From Bondarzewia mesenterica (taxonomy: Eukaryota; Basidiomycota; Agaricomycetes; Russulales; Bondarzewiaceae), in the NCBI GenBank assembly GCA_004802705.1, contig SGPL01000620.1, positions 3,418-18,187 of the forward strand: a DNA stretch of 14,770 bases, given 5' to 3'. The notes beneath the pieces were generated by a model, which saw only the letters and a list, made by a program, of their open reading frames with translations, did no database searches and was not told where the DNA came from. Positions 1 through 9,433 of the stretch are shown in pieces. The stretch's first letter is position 1. Each line of letters starts with the position of its first letter. Made by a program: the position numbers and the translations under genes.

Positions 1-684
1 CTTNNAGNNCTTTCACGGGNATGGGGCNAAGTGCCCTCGCCGAGNGTGAGTTGTTNTTGATCAGAATCCTCCANGGCTTTCGGTGTTGGAACTNGCTCCT
101 CCTCTCCGCTANCAATTGCCACGTGCATGACACGATTGCCATCGCCACCGACATTGATANCAGGCATCGCATTCGGCNCNGNGCGGATNTCTANGGCNCT
201 TGCACGGCCAGCGGCAGGAGCGGTGGACAGAAAAGANGAGTGAATGCGCAGGCGNANGTCTTATAANCNAACAGAANAGGGGGTAGCCCGAAGGTCAGCG
301 TATANCTCTGAGCTTGGTAGAGTGACAGTAGNANGCNTGACACTCACGTTCTCGAAGCCAGCNTCTNAGATCGGCATTNANCCAGGCNGAGANCAAAGAG
401 CATTCGTTTGCGACATATAGGATGGCTCCAAAGACGGAGACGAAAATCACTGAATGAGTGAGGGGNAAAAGTGAATGGGCGTGATTGNTGTGNAGAAAGG
501 TCGGNGGCGTCGTACCAAGCCAGACAATNATGGCCACTCTGGTCCTGGGGCTCAAGGACTGTCCCTGCGTCCCTGCTGCATTGCGGGCGTCGGGACAGCA
601 GGCGAGAGGAGCGGCGATCGGGTTGTTGTCATTGAAAATGAAGGATGGGAGGATGAGAAATATGAGAAGAAGCGTTAGGAACAT
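1..684 (-). CDS. Unrecognised two-helix membrane protein, 5' part (runs off left edge)
   Basis: I do not recognise this protein. Proposed exons on the minus strand are 684-516, 449-348 and 259-<1, with introns 515-450 (66 nt) and 347-260 (88 nt; donor GTGAGT). All junctions keep one frame and give about 176 residues inside the window. The ATG at 684 has a strong start context (CACCATG). The first 18 residues are very hydrophobic (MFLTLLLIFLILPSFIF), so they form a signal peptide or first membrane helix. A Cys-Cys pair lies near residues 28-29. A second hydrophobic stretch at about residues 51-70 (VWLVIFVSVFGAILYVA) is created only when intron 1 is removed, which supports the model. The rest is polar and acidic, with a GGDGNRVMHVA stretch and runs of Glu. 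The scattered N bases leave several residues unknown. The second acceptor (TTATAAG) is the weakest junction. The gene is probably real; its function is unknown. Confidence 0.6.
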
Positions 685-755
685 GGTGTGGGCAATGATT
701 TAGAGAAGGAAGCAAAACGAGTCTTAAGAGTATGCTGAAGAAGCCCGTCCTCTCC

Positions 756-761
756 TTTATA
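756..761 (-). promoter_or_regulatory. Possible TATA box of the membrane-protein gene
   Basis: On the minus strand this reads TATAAA inside TCATTATAAAGGAG, 72 bp upstream of the start codon at 684. Sequence and distance suit a fungal TATA element, but it is a short motif and no transcript start is known. Confidence 0.35.
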
Positions 762-2515
762 ATGACGAAGGAAGAGCAAAGGCAGTGTATGTCCCAATGC
801 CATGCCGTGTTCTTGCCGCTCCTTCCAGAGAAAAAATCTTGCTAAAACAGGTGTCTACAAGAATCAGAGAGGCCATCGATCATGAGATGCTCAAGAAAAA
901 CTCAGCAAGGCATGGTACTAAGCCGGCCGTGACTCCTCAGGATCCGACGTACGGACACGTGAATTCAACGTGGAAATGACAGAACAGAGAGAGGTAGAGC
1001 ACCTCAGTTGGGCGAGACATGGCGACAGGCTTGTTTGGTTGGGTGCGGGGGAGCGCCAGAGAACATGGCCTGCAGCGGAGAACCATTGAATTGTTTCTCA
1101 GGCTCACCTGATTGATAGCGCTCGCCCTAGAGCGCGCGATGAAATGCTCAATAGTTATGTAGATTGTGGAAATGTATTCATTACCGAGGCAATTCAATGC
1201 TCATATCAAACTCCAGAAACTATAAGAAATGTAAGTATGAAAAATCAATGACTCGTTCTCTCCACTCACCGGCACCCCCGCGGTTCATAAGAATCCCGGA
1301 CCGGTCTCCGGGAAATGCTGTTTTCTTGTTTTTTTTTCTTTTGTGTATTGCCATTGCGGATCATTCGCTCCCATCCAACCACACCATCACTTTTAAATGG
1401 GTGATGTAGTTCTGTTAAACACGGTTCTGTGGATTCGGCAACTTGAAAGAAGTGATCGTGGATCAGAGCGCAACGAGCAGTCTGCTCACAGCATAAAATC
1501 AGTCGCCAATTGCTTAGTGCTCTTCTTGATCCCGCTCTGAGTCATCAATAAGCTGATATATCATTCTCGTTGAGCCGCTGACCATCGTATGTTCGACCTA
1601 CTCTCTGTCTCTCTCACCTTTTCATATTTTTATCTCTTTCTTGGCTTTGCGGGCGTCTGCCATACGACAGAATATGTCTCCATGATCGCTTTCTAAAAGA
1701 TATACCTTTCTCTGCACCGCCAAGCAAAGAAATGAGCACGTAGCCGCCGCCGCACACAGGATGATAAAAGCCTCCACTCACTTTCAACACCCTGATAGTC
1801 TCATCTGTATCATCTTCGGCCAACACACACAACCCGCCTCTCGCGCGGACCGAGTTCAGCTGGCCCAGCGCGTGTCAGGAGCGGGCCGCACGCCGAGTCG
1901 TAGCAAAGTCAAAGATATGTCCAAGATGACATTGAATCTGTGGAGATGAACAAATTCAGGAGCAACAGAGCTGAGAGCTCCCAGAGCGAGCTGGTCTGAG
2001 TCCCTTTGCGTAGAATTATAAGATCTGAGGCATCGTCTACAACAAACAGCAAATATAAGATGTCAGATTTCTTCAAGGAGACACAGGAATACACATGTGC
2101 GTGGAATTCAAGATGGAGACATTTTTGAGGAGACAGTCAGTTCATTCAATTGAGTTACTAGCCGCGGCAAGTGCAAAAAAGGGAACCGCGAACACGATGC
2201 TATGGTTCTTGCCGGACCGTGCATTTCCTACAAATATGGCTACATTTGTTTTTTTGGATCTGGAATGACCTACTCTTGCACTTTGTCACGTTCGGCTTAT
2301 TCGGTCCGGTAGGTCTGTGATGTCACCATAAGGCCAAGCACTTACTGGTCGACGTCGACCTTGACCACGACCACAAACTTACCGATTGTACACGACACCA
2401 TACAGTGAGTCCACATCGGCTTGTGTATAGTGGTGAAACGGTGTCGACGTACGATATGGTACACTGTGTTGATGATTCGAGCCGCACATTTCCATTAAAT
2501 CAGATGTGGGCATGC

Positions 2516-2543
2516 AATCTCGGTCCTAGTCGAGGACGAGATT
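2516..2543. repeat. Imperfect inverted repeat (hairpin) upstream of deaminase
   Basis: The left arm AATCTC-G-GTCCT pairs with the right arm AGGAC-GAGATT: 11 base pairs with one unpaired G and a 5-nt loop (AGTCG). It lies 248 bp upstream of the deaminase ATG. It could be a dyad bound by a dimeric regulator or a structured element in a transcript. The repeat is plain in the sequence; any role is inference. Confidence 0.55.
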
Positions 2544-2790
2544 AGATCACTTATCAGCGCCTTTGCTTCGAAATGGTGATTCAAACGGATCCAGCACCTT
2601 GAGGCGTTGAGGCGGCTGAACCTTGGCTGAACCATATGGACCCCTCGCGCTCCAGCTTCATTTTCGGCCGTCCTTGTGACCGTTGTTTCTTCTCCGAGTT
2701 TGCATCAGTTTACGCGGAGTGGTTCTTCATCACCATCTTTCCATCTCATCGCTCACCCGCGAACTTGCCAGCCCCATCTAAAGGAGTATA

Positions 2791-4003
2791 ATGCGTACGT
2801 CCCCCCACCGTTACAATCCAGCGTTCTCTGATAGACAAACTATTCAAACGTATAGGTCTCATCATACGTGACGATCCCTCGGCGGTGGGCGACTACATCG
2901 CCAACTACATCGCGAAGAGGTCCGTCTCATCGTACATTAGATGAACCTCTGATGATCTAGCGTTCATTAGGATCAATAACTTCAAGCCCACTGCTGAGAA
3001 GCCCTTTGTGCTCGGTTTGCCGACCGGCTCGTCACCCATCCCGACGTACAAGGCGTTGATCAAGCTTGTGAAGGACGGAAAGCTCTCGTGCGCACATCAT
3101 CTATTTCCCAGTTTACTGTCCATTCTCATCACTCGAACTAGCTTCAAGCATGTCGTGACGTTCAATATGGATGAGTACGTCGGGCTCCCGAAGGAACACT
3201 CCGAATCGTACCACACTTTCATGTTCCGTGAATTCTTCTCTCACGGTACGCCCCTTTATCATCTCTACCCAAACAAAACCAATCCTAACGCACGCATTCG
3301 CAGTCGACATCCCGCCGGAGCAAGTCAACATCCTAGATGGCAACGCGAAAGACCTGATCGGAGAGTGCAACAAGTACGAGGCGCGGATCAAGGCGCGTGG
3401 CGGTATCGAGCTCTTCCTCGGTGGGATCGGCGAGGACGGGCACATCGCGTTCAACGAGCCCGGGTCGTCCCTTGCGTCGCGCACGCGCATCAAGACGCTC
3501 GCGTATGACACCATCCACGCCAACGCGCGCTTCTTCAACAATGATATCGCCGCCGTGCCCCGCATGGCGCTCACCGTTGGCGTCGGCACCGTGCTCGAGG
3601 CTCGCGAGGTCGTCGTTGTTGTTACGGGCCAGCGGAAGAGTCTCGCGCTGAGCAAGGCCATTGGTATTTATTGTCTTCTACCTGTCGCGCTGAAGCTCTT
3701 GGAGGCGTCTGATGCAAGATCTTGAAATTGCAGAGGAAGGCGTTAACCACCTGTGGACGCTCTCCGCTTTGCAGATGCATCCGTGGGCGCTGATTGTGGT
3801 CGACGAGGACGCGACTGCAGGTACGTTAATCTTACTTCTCAGACTGACATTGTTTGCTGAGTGCCGTATCAGAGCTGCACGTAAAGACGGTTAAATATTT
3901 CAAGTCTATTGAACGCGTGCAGGATGAGGTTGAACAGAGACATGCTGAGCTTCGTGCGCAGGGTCTTCCCGAGGGAGATCAACAGGTCGGGAGCATGGAA
4001 TGA
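2791..4003 (+). CDS. NAG1: Glucosamine-6-phosphate deaminase (isomerase)
   Basis: This cytosolic enzyme converts glucosamine 6-phosphate to fructose 6-phosphate and ammonia, the last step of GlcNAc and chitin-sugar catabolism. Exons are 2791-2794, 2856-2919, 2971-3087, 3142-3245, 3304-3663, 3734-3820 and 3873-4003, giving 288 residues, close to animal GNPDA (289). The protein starts MRLIIRDD and carries [16 protein letters not shown] (substrate phosphate loop), [18 protein letters not shown] and [17 protein letters not shown]. Catalytic residues fall at Asp72, Asp141, His143 and Glu148, the same numbers as in E. coli NagB, so no indel lies between the start and the active site. [10 protein letters not shown] and [15 protein letters not shown] are also typical. 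The start is fixed by a 4-nt coding exon (ATGC) spliced to GTCTCATC; A at -3 supports it. No GlcNAc-6-P deacetylase or kinase gene lies nearby, so the Candida-type NAG cluster is absent here. Identity is very secure. Confidence 0.95.
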
Positions 4004-4587
4004 TGGTGCGTAGAATGTTTTGATTCCCTGTAGCAGTTAGCGGTCTCGTAGCGATATATCAAAAGGCATGTAAAGTACAGTCATCAACATCAACCCATCC
4101 TGGGTCCTTTAGACACCACCGTTTTTGCTCCAGAGCATTCAGTTCTTTCTTTTTCTTCTTCAAATTTTGAAGGGAAATTCTGCATCTGTATTTAAAGCTT
4201 TGTGGATACTCTGGTTTTGGTGGAATACGTGTTTTGCAATTAACAGCAAAACGTCCATTGCGGTGCAAGCCCAATTCTGGGTGGCGCTGTCACCTGTGAA
4301 TGCTATAAATTGACTTTAATGCTCATTGGCGGGCATCTGGAGATGTCGGCTGCTCTGTACATATCTCTTTCTTTGCGTCTCCAAAGATTTTGTGAGAAAG
4401 TGCGAAAGAACGTGCACGCCCACTGTTAACGTTACGTGGCTGGCCCTGGCTGGCCTACTTTATCTGAGCCGGCCGGCTAATTATAAGTTGAGGGCTGCAC
4501 GAGCAATCGAGCTGCTCGCTCTTGCTCACTCTGTAGCTACATACCTGTTCAAGCGCAAGTATACAGAGTCCTTGACTCTGTCTCAAC
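4004..4587 (+). other. Intergenic region, deaminase 3' flank and SLP1 promoter
   Basis: Tandem genes on the plus strand are separated by 584 bp. The first part holds the deaminase 3' UTR. A T-rich tract (TTCTTTCTTTTTCTTCTTC) lies at about 4141-4160. Nearer SLP1 are GC-rich CTGGC repeats and then a TATA-like element. I find no gene in it. Confidence 0.6.
4482..4487 (+). promoter_or_regulatory. Possible TATA element of SLP1
   Basis: TATAAG within GGCTAATTATAAGTTGAG, 101 bp upstream of the SLP1 start codon. Position and local AT richness inside a GC-rich stretch are the only support. Confidence 0.3.
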
Positions 4588-7231
4588 ATGCACCTTGTAC
4601 TTGTTCTGCAAGCCGCCCTTCTTGCTCTTGTTTTCGCAGCACCTGCTCTAGCGATCCCCACGACACCCTACGACCCATTTCATGACCTGGCCGTCTTTGC
4701 ACCCAAACCTCCAGAGCTACCCATCTGCTGTCTGAAGCCCTTGACCCCGCTGGAGCCCGTGGAGGAAGAACCTTTCCTGTCGTTCGAGGAGTGGAAGACA
4801 AAGCGGCACATGGAGAAGGATGCTGCAGCCGTGCCCAGTCGAGCGAGCTCTGGCGGCCCAACGAGCGAGTCTGCAGCAGAGGCATCGTCCCACGACGCAA
4901 GCCCGTCGCCCGTCGCTGGTACCCAGGACGTTGCAGACCAGGCGCACCCACCGAGCGAGCTGTTGTCGCCACACTTCCGTGTGCCGCTGACGGACCGCTT
5001 CAACTACGCCTCGCTCGACTGCTCCGCCCGCGTGCACACGGCGCACCGCGAGGCCAAGTCGGCTGCGAACATCCTTTCGTCCAAGAGGGATAGGTACATG
5101 CTCAGTCCGTGTGCCTTCGACCTGCAATTTGTTGTCGTCGAGCTCTGTGAGGACATACAGATTGATACCGTGCAGATGGCCAATTTCGAGTTTTTCAGTG
5201 GCGTGTTTAAGGAGTTCACTGTCAGTGTCGCCAAGACGTATATGACGGAACCTGATGGATGGACCGTTGTTGGAACGTATGTCGGAAAGAACGTGCGTGG
5301 GGTGCAGGTGCGTGAGCTCATTGTCGGGAACGGGCTGTGTACTAACCTTCCACAGTCTTTCCATCCTCCGACGTCGATTCGGGACTTCTATCGCTTCATC
5401 CGCATCGATTTCCATTCGCATTATGGCAACGAGTACTACTGTCCGATCTCCCTGTTGCGTGTGTATGGCCTGACGCATTTGGAGCAGTGGAAGTGGGACA
5501 TCTGGGAGGCGGAGAGTAGAGCCAAGTTGGAGCAGAGTGTGCCCGTCGAGGTGAGCGATACGCCGGCCGCTGAGCACGTCATGGTTGAGTCCTGGACGTC
5601 GACAACGAACGTTACGGAGGCGGCTGATCGCGCGGAATATACGGTACACATCCCCGTTTCATCACCAAGTACTTACGCCCCACATTCAGAAGCTACTCAC
5701 GTCGTTGACGTTGGAGATACACAGAGTTCGACTGGATATACCGGCGACACGAACTCATCTACAACTACCGACAACACAGCATCATCCGTCCCACCACCTC
5801 TCTCTTCAGATTCTCCCGCCTCTGAGTCTCTGTCTTCCTCTATCGCATCTTCGCCAACCTCGATCATCTCGCTCTCTGCGTCGACCGTCGTCTCTCTACC
5901 TCCGCCGTCCGCTCCGACGCACATTGCTTCGAGTGGCGAATCTATCTATCGAACTATCATGAACAGGCTTACGGCGCTGGAAGCCAACACGACGCTGTAT
6001 GCGCGGTATGTGGAAGAGCAGACAGGAGGAATCCGAGAGGTCTTGAGGCGGCTCGGGGAGGACGTCGGTAGGCTAGAGGGGATTGGGAAGGCACAGGCGG
6101 TGGTATACCAGCGGTCAATGCATGATTTCGAGAAGCAAAGGCGGAGGATGGAAGTCGAGCAGAGAGAGTTACTCACCAGGGTCAACTATCTGGCCGATGA
6201 GGTGTGTTATTCTTTACTCTTATTTTGTCATGACTTCTAACGACATTCATCGTCCTTACCTGTAGATCGTGTTGGAAAAGCGTCTTGGGATAGCACAACT
6301 CTGTCTGCTTCTCGCCGTTCTCGTCTTCCTGAGTCTCACACGTGGCTCACGTACGGAGCATATCGAGCCCGCGTCGGTACTGAACAATGTCCCAGGTGGC
6401 ATGTCGGTGCGGGAGTGGGGACGCAGGAACCTCAGTTTCAGCGGGGACTGGGTCAGCCGATTCAAGAGCCGCAGTCGCAGTTTGACGCCCTCCCCTGGCG
6501 AGGCGACGCCTCTCGGGATGGCCGGACGATCAGGATCAGGTATTCCCCCCTCATCCACACCATCGAATGATGAATATGCTGATAACCTATTCTCCATCGC
6601 CATAGGCGACAAAGTGACTTTCCCCTCGCACGAGCCCCCAGCGTCAGAGAAATATCGACATCCAAAATCGTTTGCCGTCCCCAGACGGCCACCGCCCAGC
6701 CGCCCGCGCACACCGTCGACGCGCACGCCGCGCCATTACAATACCTATCATTATCACCGTCCAGCCACGCCGACACGTGCACGCCCGCCGATGCCGCTCG
6801 CAAGCTCATACTCCATGGGTGCGGTGAGCTCCTCCGCAAGCGGGTCAACGCTCGTTGGCCCCGTGCCGCGATCAGCCAAGCGGTGGGCTAGGAGTGCCCA
6901 CTTGCATGAAGTCAGGAAGGGTGGCATGCGGGATATGGAGGTGCAGGTGCAGGTTCGGGATGGGGAGGCCGAGGTCGACGATGGTCCGTTCGGTCTACGC
7001 AGGGACGTGGATTTGGGGTATGGATTCGATGCAGCGGATGGCGTGAAAAGCAGTCCAATGTATATGTCCCGGTCCGTTGACAGATATCGGAGGCGGGCGT
7101 CGCCCTTGAGGGATCGGGGAGTCGGGGATGGAGATGGTGGTGGGGACGTGTGGGTGGATACGGATGCGGATGGGTCTGAGATGGATTGGGCAGCGCGGCA
7201 TATCGGGGAGGTCGCGGTCGTGGGGTCTTGA
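4588..7231 (+). CDS. SLP1: SUN-domain ER membrane protein, SLP1/SUCO family
   Basis: Family knowledge: yeast Slp1 is an ER membrane protein that with Emp65 protects newly made soluble luminal proteins; animal SUCO/OPT is the homologue. Exons are 4588-5307, 5356-6201, 6266-6539 and 6606-7231, giving 821 residues. In order: signal peptide 1-22 (ends APALA), the family motif FLSFEEWK at 63-70, an acidic Ser-rich spacer, and a SUN domain at about 129-280 (FNYASLDCSA, FEFFSGVFKEFTVS, RFIRIDFHSHYGNEYYCPIS, VYGLTHLEQWKWD). A Ser/Thr/Pro linker follows, then a conserved helical block from 442 (MNRLTALEANTTLYARYVEE), a coiled-coil-like stretch to 522, a membrane helix at about 529-547, and a 270-residue Arg/Pro/Ser-rich tail. 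Introns 1 (48 nt, branch TACTAAC) and 3 (66 nt) are stop-free multiples of three; intron 3 is the least certain. Intron 2 (6202-6265) is needed to reach the membrane helix. The start has A at -3. Confidence 0.9.
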
Positions 7232-7762
7232 TTTTTTTTTTCAGTTTCTTCTTTTCGCCCTTTTGCCTTTCTTCGAATTTTTTGACCTTCTGCTTTGTAT
7301 TTTGGTTGGATCACGCTACGGCTGCATCATCTCTCACACTCTTGCCTTGTGGATTTCTTCGGCGAAACTTGGACGGATTCATGCAATTATGTATATATAT
7401 CACATACGGATCTCTTTTTCTCGGTCTCTGTCTCTTTCCTTTTTTCCTGTCATCTTGCGTCCTTTAGCTGCATTATTTATACATCCCTATTCGTTGCCAG
7501 GAGTTTGGGTCGATCAAACAAGGCCTTTTCCTCGGTCTTCCAAGAGGCTTACGCTGGTGTCTCGGATGGCATCTGACGATTGCGCTACTGCCATGAGGCC
7601 GGAAAAACGTATGCTCGATCTGAATCTCGGCTCTTGTAGTTAGTTCTTATACAGGTGTTACATTTAAACCTACAGAAATCTACACAATTTGTACAGCAAG
7701 CATTTGGTTGTGCGTCCCACTTTGCCCCTACACCTCCTGCGTTTCCACACCTTGGTACTGTC
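7232..7762. other. Convergent intergenic region, SLP1 and flavoprotein 3' ends
   Basis: These 531 bp lie between two stop codons facing each other. They begin with a run of T and pyrimidine-rich blocks directly after the SLP1 stop, followed by an AT-rich patch (TATGTATATATATCAC) near 7388. Both 3' UTRs and poly(A) sites are expected here. Open frames present are low-complexity and not convincing as genes. Confidence 0.6.
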
Positions 7763-9433
7763 TTATACCGCCAGGCTGGGATCGACCTTCATCATGATCT
7801 CTTCCTTCTTGTGCCATATTTCTTCTAGGTTTTTGTACCCACTCAGACCGAGGGTGATCTCCGTGTCCGCATGCAAGCCCCGCAGAACCTCCTCGACGCC
7901 CTGCTCGCCGGCCACGGCAAGGCCATACATGAAAGGTCGGGCAACTAAGGAGAATTGTCAGCCGACCGCACCGAATGGAGGTAAGCGTGCGAATACTCAC
8001 TGAAAACACCCTGAGCGCCCATGGCTATCGCTTTGATGACATCGCTTCCGGTGCGAATACCCGAATCGAAGAGGACGGTGAACTTGCCGGTGATCTGGGC
8101 TTCTTTCACTCGAGGGGAAAGCATGATGTGTTCGAGGGCGACGAAAGACGGTATCGCGCCGTCGACCTGCCTCCCACCTGACAATGGCAAATTCAAGTTA
8201 GCACGAGAACAATTGCGACTCATCCGAACCGCACCGTGATTGGACACAACGATGCCGTCGACACCGATGTCCATCGCTTTGTGCGCATCTTCGACGCACT
8301 GAATGCCCTTGAGTACAATCGGCCCTTCCCAGTTCTGTCTCAAAAACGCAATCTCGTCCCACGTTTTGAACAAGCCCGAATTGAGTTGTTGCAACCACTT
8401 CATGCCCAGCACCTTGTTCTGTTTCACTTGTTCGTCGCCCTCGGCTAGTTTCTTTTCCAATTCTTCGGGATTGAAGGGCCATATCGGACGGTCGTTGACT
8501 CGAGGCTCCAAACCTAGCGACTTCATCCACACGGGGTCGGAAGTACCAATCTGGATACCGACGCCGTATGCGAAGGGGAGGTAGGCAATATCGAGGTCGT
8601 GAGGACGCCAGCCGAGGAGCATTGTGTCCAGAGTGACTACGAGCGCCGTGAAACCGGCTGCTTTGGCACGTCCGAGCAGCGAGAGTGTCAGGGCGTCGGT
8701 TCGCGGCCTGGAATATGCTCAGGACATCCAGCGCTTGAACACGTGCGGAGATATGATGGAAAAACGTACCAGTAAAGTTGGTACCAGCGATGTCCGGCAC
8801 CATTGGCCTGTGCTACGTCTTCAATCGTGCGACTGCTCGCAGAGCTCATGATGAACGGGATGCCGACTTTTGCAGCTGCACGGGCACTCGCGAGTTCGCC
8901 GTCCGGGTGTATGATACCTTGCACACCTATCGGTGCGACAAAAATCGGGGAATTGTATTTCACGCCGAAGATCGTGGTCTAGATAGTGAAAGAAAAGTAT
9001 AAGTGATCGGCTCGAGATCAGATGAAGGGTGGATGAGAAACGTATACTTCAAGAGTGCGATCTGACGCATCGCGGAGCATGCGCGGTACGATACGCCATT
9101 GCCGGAGAGCTTGTCGGTTTGCGCGGTTGGTCGAGCTGGAACCTGCACTCCCAAAAGTATACATATACGCCGCTAGAAATGACGATCAAGGACGGATCGG
9201 AACGCGCGGCACCAAAGAAGAATGCGGCGGTACAATCAAGCATTTGTCTCCTCGACGATCACTTTGGACGTACCATGATAGTCCTTGGTCACTTCGCGTG
9301 CCTTCTCTTCGAGTTTATCGGCGTCATAAGTAATGATGCTCGGGGGTTTTCTTCCTCGATAGACGTTTATCATGTAGGACGACCATGTCTCGGGAGGTAC
9401 CCCGTCACTTTCAAGTGCAGCTCGCAAAGACAT
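7763..9433 (-). CDS. FMN-dependent 2-hydroxyacid dehydrogenase, lactate 2-monooxygenase-like
   Basis: This flavoprotein of the glycolate/lactate oxidase superfamily oxidises an L-2-hydroxyacid. Minus-strand exons are 9433-9274, 9172-9048, 8978-8770, 8707-8235, 8177-8001 and 7944-7763 (441 residues). Visible active-site residues, with spinach glycolate oxidase equivalents: Tyr164 (YQLYW, Y129), Asp192 (TLDT, D157), Arg199 (LGWR, R164), Lys298 (VLKGI, K230), and His322 and Arg325 in SNHGGRQ (H254, R257). DSGIRTGSDVIKAIAMGA binds the FMN phosphate. Gly113 in APIGVQG and the insert after LGWRPHDLD (DIAYLPFAYGVGIQIGTSDP) resemble lactate 2-monooxygenase, which releases acetate and CO2, more than oxidases. 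There is no signal peptide, cytochrome b5 domain or C-terminal SKL, so it is probably cytosolic. The start at 9433 has A at -3; the open frame continues upstream but holds no ATG there. Family secure; substrate and product inferred. Confidence 0.9.

Larger units (their letters stand above)
685..2790. other. 2.1 kb divergent intergenic region, no gene recognised
   Basis: This region lies between the minus-strand membrane-protein gene and the plus-strand deaminase gene, so it must hold both promoters. The open frames in it are short (at most about 86 codons), resemble no family I know, and cannot be joined into a gene by sensible splice sites. I see no tRNA, rRNA or transposon ends. A 14-bp perfect palindrome, GGTCGACGTCGACC, lies at 2347-2360; one such palindrome is expected by chance in a window this size. 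A longer hairpin lies at 2516-2543 (separate entry). The last 90 bases before the deaminase start are pyrimidine-rich (TTCTTCATCACC, TTTCCATCTCATC), as in many fungal promoters and leaders. Confidence 0.6.

Noticed and set aside
2347..2360. 14-bp perfect palindrome GGTCGACGTCGACC considered as a regulatory site
   Set aside because: About one perfect 14-bp palindrome is expected by chance in 15 kb, and nothing around it supports a specific role.
2474..2483. GATTCGAGCC, a match to the tRNA B-box consensus
   Set aside because: The flanking bases cannot form a T stem (A-C mismatches), and no acceptor or anticodon arm is found upstream.
2791..4003. Idea that the window holds a GlcNAc-use (NAG) gene cluster
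   Set aside because: No deacetylase, kinase or GlcNAc transporter gene is present; the neighbours belong to unrelated processes.
4717..5649. 310-codon open frame on the minus strand opposite SLP1
   Set aside because: It lies wholly antisense to the conserved SUN-domain exons, has an Arg/Leu/His-rich composition typical of antisense reading of GC-rich coding DNA, and shows no family motif.
5644..5689. Possible 46-nt GT..AG intron in the SLP1 Ser/Thr linker
   Set aside because: Removing it shifts the frame and loses the conserved SIYRTIMNRLTALEANTTLYARYVEE block that follows; reading straight through keeps it.
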